From positions 1 through 10,345 of the forward strand of contig JAKFES010000067.1 in assembly GCA_036675585.1 (NCBI GenBank): 10,345 nt of DNA, in the 5' to 3' direction. The stretch is from Zeimonas sp036675585. GTDB lineage: Bacteria; Pseudomonadota; Gammaproteobacteria; Burkholderiales; Burkholderiaceae_E. Within the stretch, counting starts at the first letter, position 1, and every line of letters begins with the position of its first letter. This document shows positions 1 through 6,946 of the stretch, piece by piece. Made by a program: the position numbers and the translations under genes. The notes below the pieces were generated by a model. It worked only from the letters and a program-made list of their open reading frames with translations. It was not told where the DNA came from and made no database searches.

Positions 1-233
1 AGGACGTCGACGTGGTCGCGCTCTCCGGCCTCGCCGGCTCGCACCTGCCGTTCTGCCGCAAGTTGAAGACGCTGCACGAAGCCAACGGCCTGACCGACAA
101 GCTGTGGCTGATCGGCGGCAACCTGCCGGCGCAGGACCACGACGAGCTGCGCGCGCTCGGCTTCGCCGGCATCTTCCCCACCGGATCGAAGCTCGACGCG
201 ATCTGCGACTACATCCGGGAGAACGTGCGATGA
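1..233 (+). CDS. Cobalamin-binding (small) subunit of a B12-dependent acyl-CoA mutase, 3' end only
   Basis: The frame is open from base 3 and ends in TGA at 231-233, giving about 76 C-terminal residues; the gene begins outside the window. The visible part matches the second half of a B12-binding Rossmann-like domain: a strand with DVDVVALSGLAGSH (family counterpart DVVGVSSLAAGH), a helix, then LWLIGGNLPAQDHDELRALG, which corresponds to the VGGxIPxxDxxxLxxxG signature of methylmalonyl-CoA mutase C-terminal domains, and a final 'GIFPTGSK' loop and helix. The cobalt-ligating DxHxxG motif would lie upstream and cannot be checked. Its stop overlaps the start of the large mutase subunit (ATGA at 230-233). 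This is the usual arrangement of split mutases, in which the B12-binding subunit and the TIM-barrel subunit are separate chains, as in isobutyryl-CoA, 2-hydroxyisobutyryl-CoA and archaeal methylmalonyl-CoA mutases. The domain is clear; the substrate is set by the partner subunit. Confidence 0.9.
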   Translation, partial: DVDVVALSGLAGSHLPFCRKLKTLHEANGLTDKLWLIGGNLPAQDHDELRALGFAGIFPTGSKLDAICDYIRENVR

Positions 234-1843
234 ACGACCGCGCACCCATCCAGGTGAAGCCCGTCGTCAACGAATCGGGCCTGGAAGTACAGCCGCTGTA
301 CACGGCGGCCGACGTCGAGGAGAGCGGCGGGCTGGCGATGCTGGGCGAGCCGGGCGAATACCCGTTCACGCGCGGCATCCACCCGCTGATGTACCGCAAG
401 CAGCCGTGGACGATGCGCCAGTACGCCGGCTTCGGCAATCCGCACGAGACGAACCAGCGCTTCAAGTACCTGATCGCCAACGGCCAGACCGGGCTGAACG
501 TGGCCTTCGACCTGCCGACACAGATCGGGCTCGACTCCGACGACCCGATGGCCGAGGGCGAGGTCGGGCGCGTCGGCATGGCGATCGACACGCTGCGCGA
601 CGTCGAGATCGCGTTCGACGGCATCGACCTGAGCAAGATCACCGTGTCGCTGACGATCAACGGCGCGGCGGCGATCCTGATCGCGATGTACCTGGCGATG
701 GCCGAGAAGCGCGGCTACGACGTGTCGAAACTGCGCGGCACCTGCCAGAACGACATCCTGAAGGAGTTCGTCGGCCGCGGCACGTGGATCTATCCGGTCG
801 AGCCGTCGATCCGCCTGGTCGGCGACACGATCGAGTACTGCGCGAAGCACGCGCCGAAATACAGCCCGGTGTCGGTGTGCGGCTACCACATCCGCGAGTC
901 GGGCGCGACGCCGGCGCAGGAGATGGCCTACGCGTTCTGCATCGCGCGCGCCTACGCCGACGACGTGATCCGCCGCGGCCTGTCCGTCGACGAGTTCGCC
1001 GGACGGCTGTCGTACAACTTCAACATCTTCGGCAACCTGTTCGAGCAGATCTGCAAGTTCCGCGCGGGCCGCAGCCTGTGGGCGCAGATCATGAAGGAGG
1101 AGTACAAGGCGCAGAAGCCCGGCTCGATGTGGCTGCGCATGATTGCCGGCGGCGGCGGCGGCGGCCTCACGTTCGAGCAACCCGAGATGAACATCGTGCG
1201 CGGCGCGTATTACGCGCTGATCAGCGCGCTCTCGGGCGCGCAGACGATGGCGCTGTGCTCGTACGACGAGGCGTACACGATCCCTACCGAGTACTCGGCG
1301 CGCATCTCGCTGCGCACGATGCAGATCCTGATCGAGGAGATGGGTCTCACGGAGACCGTCGACCCGCTCGGCGGCTCGTTCTACGTCGAGACGATGACGA
1401 ACCGGATGCGCGATCTCATGCGCGAGATCATCGCCGACGTCGACGCGCAGGGCGGCATCGTGCGGCTGATCGCCGACGGCACGATCCAGGCGAAGGTCTC
1501 CGAGCAGGCGTACCGGATGCAGCGCGACATCGAGTCGGGCGCGTTCCCGAAGGTCGGCGTGAACTGCTACCGCAACGAGAAGGAAGAAGACCATCCGGTC
1601 GAGTTCCATCCGTACAAGGACGAGGACACGCGGCTGCAGGTCGAATCGCTGAACCGCGTACGCGCCGAGCGCGACGACGAACGCGTCGCGCGCGCGCTCG
1701 AGCGCGTCGCCGCCGACGCGAGCAGCGGCGCGAACCTGATGCCGGCGATCGTCGAAGCGGTCCAGGCGTACGCGAGCGTGGGCGAAATCACGAAGGAAAT
1801 GGTCAAGGTCTTCGGGCGCTACCGCGAGCCGATCCGCTTCTGA
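230..1843 (+). CDS. Large catalytic subunit of a B12-dependent acyl-CoA mutase, methylmalonyl-CoA mutase family, unusual substrate pocket
   Basis: The product is 537 residues, the length of a TIM-barrel subunit without the B12 domain, which is encoded separately just upstream. The start is the ATG at 230, preceded by GGGAGA at 217-222 and overlapping the previous stop; the frame is open further upstream, but that stretch is the shadow of the previous gene. The family core is plain: YPFTRGIHPLMYRKQPWTMRQYAGFG (residues 44-69), VAFDLPTQIGLDSDDP (91-106), TCQNDILKEF (171-180), VSVCGYHIRESGAT (215-227). Aligned by eye to Propionibacterium methylmalonyl-CoA mutase, Tyr65 matches Tyr89, Arg183 matches Arg207 and His220 matches His244. 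Tyr plus Arg marks enzymes for substrates with a free carboxylate; isobutyryl-CoA mutase has Phe/Gln and 2-hydroxyisobutyryl-CoA mutase has Ile/Gln at these positions. The THSQTSGWS segment of true methylmalonyl-CoA mutase is replaced by M-I-A and six glycines (304-312). This argues against ordinary methylmalonyl-CoA and for a bulkier 2-substituted succinyl- or malonyl-CoA. The reaction class is confident; the substrate is inferred. Confidence 0.88.
   Translation: MNDRAPIQVKPVVNESGLEVQPLYTAADVEESGGLAMLGEPGEYPFTRGIHPLMYRKQPWTMRQYAGFGNPHETNQRFKYLIANGQTGLNVAFDLPTQIGLDSDDPMAEGEVGRVGMAIDTLRDVEIAFDGIDLSKITVSLTINGAAAILIAMYLAMAEKRGYDVSKLRGTCQNDILKEFVGRGTWIYPVEPSIRLVGDTIEYCAKHAPKYSPVSVCGYHIRESGATPAQEMAYAFCIARAYADDVIRRGLSVDEFAGRLSYNFNIFGNLFEQICKFRAGRSLWAQIMKEEYKAQKPGSMWLRMIAGGGGGGLTFEQPEMNIVRGAYYALISALSGAQTMALCSYDEAYTIPTEYSARISLRTMQILIEEMGLTETVDPLGGSFYVETMTNRMRDLMREIIADVDAQGGIVRLIADGTIQAKVSEQAYRMQRDIESGAFPKVGVNCYRNEKEEDHPVEFHPYKDEDTRLQVESLNRVRAERDDERVARALERVAADASSGANLMPAIVEAVQAYASVGEITKEMVKVFGRYREPIRF
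1148..1165 (+). repeat. In-frame (GGC)6 triplet repeat encoding six glycines in the mutase pocket
   Basis: Six identical GGC codons in a row encode Gly307-Gly312 of the mutase large subunit. A pure triplet run can change length by replication slippage in whole codons. It lies where relatives carry substrate/CoA-contact residues (THSQTSG), so length changes would probably matter. Whether the glycine run is fixed within a subfamily or specific to this strain cannot be told from one sequence. Confidence 0.8.
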
Positions 1844-1847
1844 GGAA
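1842..1847 (+). promoter_or_regulatory. Ribosome binding site GAGGAA that decides the FAD-subunit start
   Basis: GAGGAA begins inside the TGA stop of the mutase gene. It abuts the ATG at 1848, too close for initiation there, but is six bases from the in-frame ATG at 1854. I therefore place the start of the FAD subunit at 1854. Confidence 0.6.
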
Positions 1848-1853
1848 ATGCAG

Positions 1854-2735
1854 ATGACAGTCATCGAATCCGCAATCGAGCGCTACGTCGCCGCAACCAC
1901 GCTCGCCCAGGCGCTCGAATGCCTGCGCGACACCGACGACACGACCGTGCTCGCCGGCGGCACCGACGTGATGCCGCAGACGCAGATCGGCCGCCGGACG
2001 ATCGGCCGGGCGCTGCTCAACATCCGGCGCATCGAAGAACTGCGCGGCATCGCCGAGGAAGGCGCGACGGTGCGCATCGGCGCGCTGACGACGATCACCG
2101 AGCTGATGACGAACGAGATCGTCCGCCGTCGGTTCCCGGTGCTCGTCGAGACCGGCGACCACTTCGCCAGCGACCAGATCCGCAACGCGGCGACGGTCGG
2201 CGGCAACCTGTGCAACGCCTCGCCCGCGGGCGACACGCTCGTGCCGCTGCTCGTGCTCGACGCCGAGGTCGAACTGGCCTCGATGGGCGACGCCGGCGTC
2301 GTTCGCCGCAGGATCGCGTTGAACGACTTCTTCGTGGGGCCGGGGCGCACGAAGCGAACGCCGGCCGAGCTGCTCGTCGCGGTGCACGTGCCGGTTCCGG
2401 CCGACGGCCACTTCGCGCGCTTCTTCAAGTTCGGCACTCGGCCCGCGCTCGACATCTCGACGATCTCGATCGCGCTGGCCGCCGTGCAGCGAAACGGCAC
2501 GCTGTCGAACGTGCGAGTCGCCTTCGGCGCGGTCGCGCCGACGCCGGTGCGCTCGCCGCACACCGAGCAGGCGCTCGAAGGCCGGCGCCTGGATGCCGCG
2601 ACGATCGCCGAGGCGGCGCGCGCGGCACGCGACGAGGTCCAGCCGATCGACGACGTGCGTGCGAGCGCCTGGTACCGCAAGGAAATGATCCACAACATGA
2701 CCGCAAGGATGCTGAGCCATGTCGCTGATGCATGA
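1854..2735 (+). CDS. FAD-binding (medium) subunit of a xanthine-dehydrogenase-family molybdenum hydroxylase
   Basis: The product is 293 residues (295 if translation starts at 1848). It carries the two flavin-binding signatures of the CoxM/XdhB family: TVLAGGTDVMPQ (about 31-42) and ATVGGNLCNASPAGDTLVPLL (about 113-133), with IGALTTITEL between them. It passes electrons from the 2Fe-2S clusters of the small subunit through FAD to an external acceptor. 4-Hydroxybenzoyl-CoA reductase beta subunits are longer and have an extra cysteine-rich loop holding a 4Fe-4S cluster. Here there are only two cysteines, one in LECLR and one in NLCNAS, and no such loop. This favours a hydroxylase/dehydrogenase running in the oxidative direction over an aromatic reductase. 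The 3' end overlaps the small-subunit gene by 17 bases, so the two are probably translationally coupled. The family is certain; the substrate is not known from this subunit. Confidence 0.9.
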   Translation: MTVIESAIERYVAATTLAQALECLRDTDDTTVLAGGTDVMPQTQIGRRTIGRALLNIRRIEELRGIAEEGATVRIGALTTITELMTNEIVRRRFPVLVETGDHFASDQIRNAATVGGNLCNASPAGDTLVPLLVLDAEVELASMGDAGVVRRRIALNDFFVGPGRTKRTPAELLVAVHVPVPADGHFARFFKFGTRPALDISTISIALAAVQRNGTLSNVRVAFGAVAPTPVRSPHTEQALEGRRLDAATIAEAARAARDEVQPIDDVRASAWYRKEMIHNMTARMLSHVADA

Positions 2736-3228
2736 CATTGAATTCACGCTCAACGGCGTGCGCCACCGCGCGCGCGTCGACGTGGGGATCAGCGCGCTGA
2801 CCATGCTGCGCGACGTCATCGGGCTGACCGGAACCAAGTACGGGTGCGGCGAGGGCGAATGCGGTGCGTGCACGATCGTCGTCGACGGCGCCTCGGTCAA
2901 TTCCTGCCTGATGTTCGCCGTCGACTGCGACGGGCGCAACGTGACGACGATCGAGGGAATCGAGTCGAGCCCGACGGCCTCCCGGCTGCGCGACGCCTTC
3001 GTCGAGCACGGCGCGGTCCAATGCGGCTTCTGCACGCCGGGCATGATGATGCAGGCCGCGCACCTGCTCGAAGTGCAGCCCGACGCCGATGCCGAGGCGA
3101 TCCGCCGCGGCATCGAAGGCAACCTGTGCCGCTGCACCGGTTACAAGAAGATCGTCGATGCGATCGAGGCGGTCGCCCATGCGCAGCAAGGCCCGACCGC
3201 GACCGAAGCCACCAGGAGGCCGCGATGA
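2719..3228 (+). CDS. 2Fe-2S (small) subunit of the molybdenum hydroxylase
   Basis: The product is 169 residues, typical for the CoxS/XdhC/HcrC family. The N-terminal plant-ferredoxin-like domain supplies Cys43, Cys48, Cys51 (GCGEGECGAC) and Cys63 (NSCL). The C-terminal four-helix domain supplies Cys102, Cys105 (QCGFCTPGMM) and Cys137, Cys139 (NLCRCTGY). All eight ligands for the two 2Fe-2S clusters are present, and there is no Tat or Sec signal, so the enzyme is cytoplasmic. The chain relays electrons from the Mo cofactor to FAD. AAGGA at 2705-2709 sits nine bases before the ATG at 2719; a second in-frame ATG at 2728 would give a protein three residues shorter. The gene lies between the FAD subunit (17-base overlap) and the Mo subunit (ATGA overlap at 3225-3228). 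Confidence 0.94.
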   Translation: MSLMHDIEFTLNGVRHRARVDVGISALTMLRDVIGLTGTKYGCGEGECGACTIVVDGASVNSCLMFAVDCDGRNVTTIEGIESSPTASRLRDAFVEHGAVQCGFCTPGMMMQAAHLLEVQPDADAEAIRRGIEGNLCRCTGYKKIVDAIEAVAHAQQGPTATEATRRPR

Positions 3229-5663
3229 ACGTGCGCGACAAGACCCGTGCGATCGAGCCCGACACGCTGATCGGCAAGCGCATCGCGAAGATGGATGCGC
3301 CCGAGAAGGCGAGCGGCAAGACGCGCTATATCCACGACCTGAACGTCTCGGGGCAGCTCCACGGCAAGATCCTGCGCTCGTCGCGCGTGCACGCGAAGAT
3401 CCTCTCGATCGACACGAGCGCGGCCCGCGCATTGCCCGGCGTGCACGCGGTGATCACCGCCGAAGACGTCCCCGACCAGCGACCGATCGGCGTCGCCAAG
3501 GACCACCTGCCGCTCAAGCGCGGGCGCGTGCGCAGCATCCGCGACGAGATCGCCGCAGTGGCCGCCGACACGGAGGAACTCGCCGAGCGCGCGCTGAAGC
3601 TGATCCGCGTCGAGTACGAGGATCTGCCCGTGCTGTCCGATCCGCGGCGCGCGCTCGATGCCGACGCGCCGCTGATCCACCCCGAGCCGCACGGCGCCGA
3701 CGGCACCCCCGATCACCTGAAGCCCGGGATGCCGATCGCGTTCGCCGGCAAGCCCGACAACGTGGCGATGCGCTTCGACTACGCGCACGGCGACGTCGTG
3801 CAGGGCGAAGCCGAGTCCGACGTCGTCGTCGAGGACACGTTCCAGCTGCACTACGTCACGCATTGCTGCATGGGCGTCTCGGGGATCATCGCCGAGTTCG
3901 ACGCGTCCGGAAACCTGCTGATGTACTCGAACACGCAGGTGCCGTTCCTGCACAAGCGCGAGTTCGCCGAATACCTGAACATGGATCCGGCGCGCATCCG
4001 CATCATCCAGCCGCCGATCGGCGGCGGATTCGGCTCGAAGCTCGACGTCTATCCGTTCGAGGTCATCTGCGTGTTTCTCGCGCGCGCGGCGCGCCGGCCG
4101 GTGAAGCTCGTCTTCGATCGCGAGGAGGAGTTTCTCGCCTCGCCGACGCGCCAGCCGGTGCTGCTCACGCTTCGCTCGGGCTGCACGAAGGACGGCCGGC
4201 TCACGTTCCGCAAGGTCGACACGCTGCACGACAACGGCGCGTACACGTCGTGGGGCGCAACCACGCCGTTCGTGATGATGCAGACCTTCTCGTCGCTGTA
4301 CCGCGTGCCGCACTGCGACTACCACACGACGGCGGTCTACACGAACAACCCGTACGCCGGTTCGTTCCGCGGCTACGGCAACCTGCAGGCGACCTTCGCC
4401 GTCGAAGCGCACATGGAAAAGCTCGCCGAGGCGATCGGCATGGATCCGTACGAGTTCCGGCTGAAGAACGCGCAGGTGCCCGGCGAAGTGAGCGGCCAGG
4501 GCATGAGCTTCAAGAGCTGCGGGTTTCGCGACTGCCTGACCACGGTCGCCGAGCGCAGCGACTACCTGCGCAAGCACGCCGAGAACCAGGCCGCGCAGAA
4601 GGCGCCCGGGCGCGTGAAGCGCGGCATCGGCATGGCGTCGATGCTGCACGTCGGCGGCGGCGCGAAGATCTACCCGTCCGACGGCTGCGGCACGATCCTG
4701 AAGATCGACGACTTCGGCCAGGTCACGCTGATCACCGGCGCCTCGGAAATCGGCCAGGGCTCCGAGACCGTGCTCGCACAACTCGTCTGCGAGGAGCTCG
4801 GCCTGCCGATCTCGGCCGTGCGCGTCGTCAACAACGACACCGACATCACGCCGTGGGACGTCGGGGTGCACGCTTCGCGCACGACGTTCATCGCCGGCAA
4901 TTCGGCGATCGGCGCGGCGCGCAAGGCGAAGGGCAAGATCCTGGCCGCCGCCGCGCGCAAGTTCGAGTGCGCGGACGACGAGCTCGATCTGCGCGGCGCC
5001 TCGATCGTTCGCCGCGCCGACGGCGAGCCGCTCGGCGACCTCGCCCGCTTCATCCGCAACCTGCATTTCTCCGACAAGGCCGAGCTCGTGATGACCACGT
5101 TCTATTACGAGCCGCCGAGCCATCACCAGGACAAGGGCTTCAAGGGCGACGTGTCGGCCGCCTACGCCTGGGCCACGCAGGCCGTCGAAGTGGAAGTCGA
5201 TCTCGACACCGGCATCGTGAAGATGACGAAAGTCACCGGCGCGCACGACGTCGGCCGCGTGCTCAATCGCCTCGGCATCGAGGGCCAGATCGAAGGCGGC
5301 ATCGTGATGGGTCAGGGCTATGCGCTCACCGAGAACCTGATGGTCGAGAACGGCGTCGTTCGCAACCCGAACTTCCGCGACTACAAGCTCGTCACCGCGC
5401 CGGAGATCCCCGAGATGGACGTCACGTTCATCGAATCGATGGACGGCGAGGGCCCGCAGGGCGCGAAGGGCGTCGGCGAGGCGCCGGCGATCTGCATCGC
5501 CGCGGCGACGGCGAACGCGATCTACAACGCGACCGGCGTGCGCATCTATTCGCTGCCGTTCACGCCCGAGCGCGTGTACCGCGCACTGCACGGGGCGATG
5601 GAGCCGCCGCAATGGCGCCCTCTGCCGCGACCGCAGGCGGTCGAGCCGGCGGCGGCGCCGTGA
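3225..5663 (+). CDS. Molybdopterin-binding (large) catalytic subunit of the molybdenum hydroxylase
   Basis: The product is 812 residues and starts at the ATG at 3225, behind a perfect AGGAGG (3214-3219). The order is the a/b hammerhead domain (about 15-135, DAPEKASGKTRYIHDL), then the two Mo-cofactor domains. Cofactor and active-site motifs are PPIGGGFGSK (263-272), GSFRGYGNLQ (379-388), SEIGQGSETV (507-516) and GAKGVGEAPA (747-756), in which Glu752 is the expected catalytic base. In most relatives the segment near residue 213 reads H-x-x-(L/M)-E-P; here it is THCCMGVSGIIAEF, with Met-Gly-Val in place of Met-Glu-Pro, so the substrate channel differs. The enzyme should hydroxylate a heterocycle or an activated acyl group with water as oxygen donor. 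Candidate substrates include an N-heteroaromatic acid or its CoA ester. 4-Hydroxybenzoyl-CoA reductase is less likely, given the FAD subunit without a 4Fe-4S loop. No maturation gene (XdhC/CoxF-like) is seen in the window. Confidence 0.92.
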   Translation: MNVRDKTRAIEPDTLIGKRIAKMDAPEKASGKTRYIHDLNVSGQLHGKILRSSRVHAKILSIDTSAARALPGVHAVITAEDVPDQRPIGVAKDHLPLKRGRVRSIRDEIAAVAADTEELAERALKLIRVEYEDLPVLSDPRRALDADAPLIHPEPHGADGTPDHLKPGMPIAFAGKPDNVAMRFDYAHGDVVQGEAESDVVVEDTFQLHYVTHCCMGVSGIIAEFDASGNLLMYSNTQVPFLHKREFAEYLNMDPARIRIIQPPIGGGFGSKLDVYPFEVICVFLARAARRPVKLVFDREEEFLASPTRQPVLLTLRSGCTKDGRLTFRKVDTLHDNGAYTSWGATTPFVMMQTFSSLYRVPHCDYHTTAVYTNNPYAGSFRGYGNLQATFAVEAHMEKLAEAIGMDPYEFRLKNAQVPGEVSGQGMSFKSCGFRDCLTTVAERSDYLRKHAENQAAQKAPGRVKRGIGMASMLHVGGGAKIYPSDGCGTILKIDDFGQVTLITGASEIGQGSETVLAQLVCEELGLPISAVRVVNNDTDITPWDVGVHASRTTFIAGNSAIGAARKAKGKILAAAARKFECADDELDLRGASIVRRADGEPLGDLARFIRNLHFSDKAELVMTTFYYEPPSHHQDKGFKGDVSAAYAWATQAVEVEVDLDTGIVKMTKVTGAHDVGRVLNRLGIEGQIEGGIVMGQGYALTENLMVENGVVRNPNFRDYKLVTAPEIPEMDVTFIESMDGEGPQGAKGVGEAPAICIAAATANAIYNATGVRIYSLPFTPERVYRALHGAMEPPQWRPLPRPQAVEPAAAP

Positions 5664-5688
5664 AACGGCGCGCACCGGCGGCTGCGGG

Positions 5689-6885
5689 ATGGGCGCGATG
5701 AAGCGACGCACCGTTCTCTCGATGGAGCAGGCGCTGTCGCTGCCGCACGCGACGCTGCGCTTCGCGCAGCTGGGCTGGCGCGTGATCCGGATCGAATCGG
5801 CCGGCGGCGCCGGCTTGCCCGGCGACCCGAACCGCTACATCGGTTCGCGGGTGTGCGACGACGATCGGCGCAGCTACTTCATCGCACCCAACGTCGGCAA
5901 GGAAGCGATCGCGCTGAACCTGAAGGATCCCCGGGCGCACGAAGTCGTGCAGCGGCTCGTGCGCGCGCTCGACGTCGACGTGTTCTGCTGCAACACGGTG
6001 CCGTCGCGCTACGCTTCGCTCGGCATCGACCCGGCGACGCTGCGCGCCGCCAGGCCCGACCTGATCTGGGCGGGCATCTCGGCGATGGGGCCGCGGTACC
6101 CCGACGCGCCGGGCTACGACCCGGTGCTGCAGGCCATGGCGGGCTACATGGAAGTCACCGGCGACCCGAACGGGCCGCCGATGCTCACCGGCATTCCGGT
6201 GATCGACCTGAAGGCCGGCGACGAGGTCTACGCGAACGTGATGCTCGCGCTGCTCGAGCGCCACGAGACCGGCCTGGGCAAGGAGATCCACGTCTCGATG
6301 CTGCAGGCGGCGGCCTCGTGGCTCGTCACCGTGCTGCCGCTGCTCGACTTCGACTGCGCGCCGAACGAGATCACGCGCGCCGGCAACGAGCACCGGAAGT
6401 TCATTCCGACCAACGTCTACCCGGCTCGCGACGGGTTCGTCTACCTGGCGATCGGCAGCGACGTGCAATGGAGACGGCTGACCGCGATCCCCCGCTTCGC
6501 GCCGCTCGCCAACGAGGTGCGCGCGACCAACGAGGGACGGCATCGCGAGCGCGAGTCGATCCACCGGGACATGGCGGCGATCACCGCGCAGCACGACGTC
6601 GACGAGATTCTCGCGGACCTGCGCGAGGCGAAGATCCCGGCGACGCGCATCCTCGACGTGCGGCAGGTGCGCGAGCTGCCGGCACTGCGCGACCGGCTCA
6701 CGCGCACGACGATGCCCGACGGGCGCACGGTGCGGATGCAGCCGATGGCCGTCGACGTGGACGGTGCGCGCAGCGAGCTGCCCTTCCCGCCCCGCTACGG
6801 CGCGGACACGCGGCGCGTGCTCGCCGAAGCGGGCTACGGCGCCGCCGAAGTCGAACGTTTCTTCGCCGACGGCGTCGCCGCGTGA
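5689..6885 (+). CDS. Family III acyl-CoA transferase (CaiB/BaiF, formyl-CoA transferase type)
   Basis: The product is 398 residues, the usual family length. Recognisable blocks are TVLSMEQALSLPHATLRFAQLGWRVIRIES (8-37), counterpart of the N-terminal 'LAGPYATxxLADLGAEVIKVE' block; YFIAPNVGKEAIALNLKDP (63-81), counterpart of 'NRNKRSIxLDLK'; PDLIWAGISAMGP (123-135); and GYDPVLQAMAGYMEVTG (142-158). TGIPVIDLKAGDEVYANVMLAL (167-188) follows, in which Asp173 is the probable nucleophile that forms the aspartyl-CoA anhydride. The enzyme moves CoA between carboxylic acids without ATP. In this operon it probably activates the pathway acid or moves CoA between pathway intermediates, possibly with succinyl-CoA as donor. 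The start is uncertain: ATG at 5689 and at 5698 are in frame and neither has a good ribosome binding site. The gap from the Mo subunit is 25 bases. The N-terminus is shorter than usual, lacking the customary 'PLxGxRVLDLT' beginning in recognisable form. The family is firm; the substrate is unknown. Confidence 0.88.
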   Translation: MGAMKRRTVLSMEQALSLPHATLRFAQLGWRVIRIESAGGAGLPGDPNRYIGSRVCDDDRRSYFIAPNVGKEAIALNLKDPRAHEVVQRLVRALDVDVFCCNTVPSRYASLGIDPATLRAARPDLIWAGISAMGPRYPDAPGYDPVLQAMAGYMEVTGDPNGPPMLTGIPVIDLKAGDEVYANVMLALLERHETGLGKEIHVSMLQAAASWLVTVLPLLDFDCAPNEITRAGNEHRKFIPTNVYPARDGFVYLAIGSDVQWRRLTAIPRFAPLANEVRATNEGRHRERESIHRDMAAITAQHDVDEILADLREAKIPATRILDVRQVRELPALRDRLTRTTMPDGRTVRMQPMAVDVDGARSELPFPPRYGADTRRVLAEAGYGAAEVERFFADGVAA

Positions 6886-6899
6886 ATACCCGAGGCAAC

Positions 6900-6914
6900 G
6901 CCCGGACCCCGGGC
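6900..6914 (+). other. Short GC hairpin between the CoA-transferase and the opine-dehydrogenase-like gene
   Basis: GCCCGG-ACC-CCGGGC forms a perfect six-pair GC stem with a three-base loop in the 61-base gap, the only sizeable gap in the operon. No T-run follows, so it is not a standard intrinsic terminator. It may influence mRNA processing or stability between the two halves of the operon, or be chance in GC-rich DNA. Confidence 0.35.
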
Positions 6915-6930
6915 GGCACACGACGAGCTC

Positions 6931-6938
6931 CAGGAGGG
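6931..6938 (+). promoter_or_regulatory. Ribosome binding site CAGGAGGG of the opine-dehydrogenase-like gene
   Basis: This strong Shine-Dalgarno sequence lies eight bases before the ATG at 6947. It fixes the start there, although the reading frame is open as far upstream as 6764, inside the CoA-transferase gene. Confidence 0.75.
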
Positions 6939-6946
6939 ACGCGGAG

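Noticed and set aside
104..229. Upstream extension of the mutase large-subunit frame to an ATG at 104
   Set aside because: The extra residues are an arginine-rich shadow of the cobalamin-binding subunit. The ATG at 230 has an ATGA overlap and a Shine-Dalgarno sequence, and it gives the expected N-terminus.
230..1843. Isobutyryl-CoA, pivalyl-CoA or 2-hydroxyisobutyryl-CoA mutase
   Set aside because: Isobutyryl- and 2-hydroxyisobutyryl-CoA mutases have Phe or Ile and Gln at the Tyr65 and Arg183 positions. The Tyr/Arg pair here indicates a substrate with a free carboxylate; I did not check pivalyl-CoA mutase residue by residue.
1854..5663. 4-Hydroxybenzoyl-CoA reductase (hcrABC)
   Set aside because: The medium subunit has no 4Fe-4S insert and the large subunit lacks the usual Glu-Pro motif, so the symbols are not justified.
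3141..5711. Very long open frame on the minus strand (over 850 codons) opposite the Mo subunit, with similar minus-strand frames opposite the other genes
   Set aside because: Low-complexity, Arg/Ala/His/Val-rich translations with no family motifs. They arise from the high-GC codon bias of the plus-strand genes, which all carry clear domain signatures.
6900..6914. Rho-independent terminator
   Set aside because: The stem is short and no T-run follows. The next gene is only about 30 bases downstream and looks co-transcribed.
6764..6946. Upstream start of the opine-dehydrogenase-like gene at 6764
   Set aside because: It would overlap about 120 bases of the CoA-transferase and put a Pro/Arg-rich tail before the Rossmann strand MRIAVLSGG. 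The strong ribosome binding site at 6931-6938 supports 6947.
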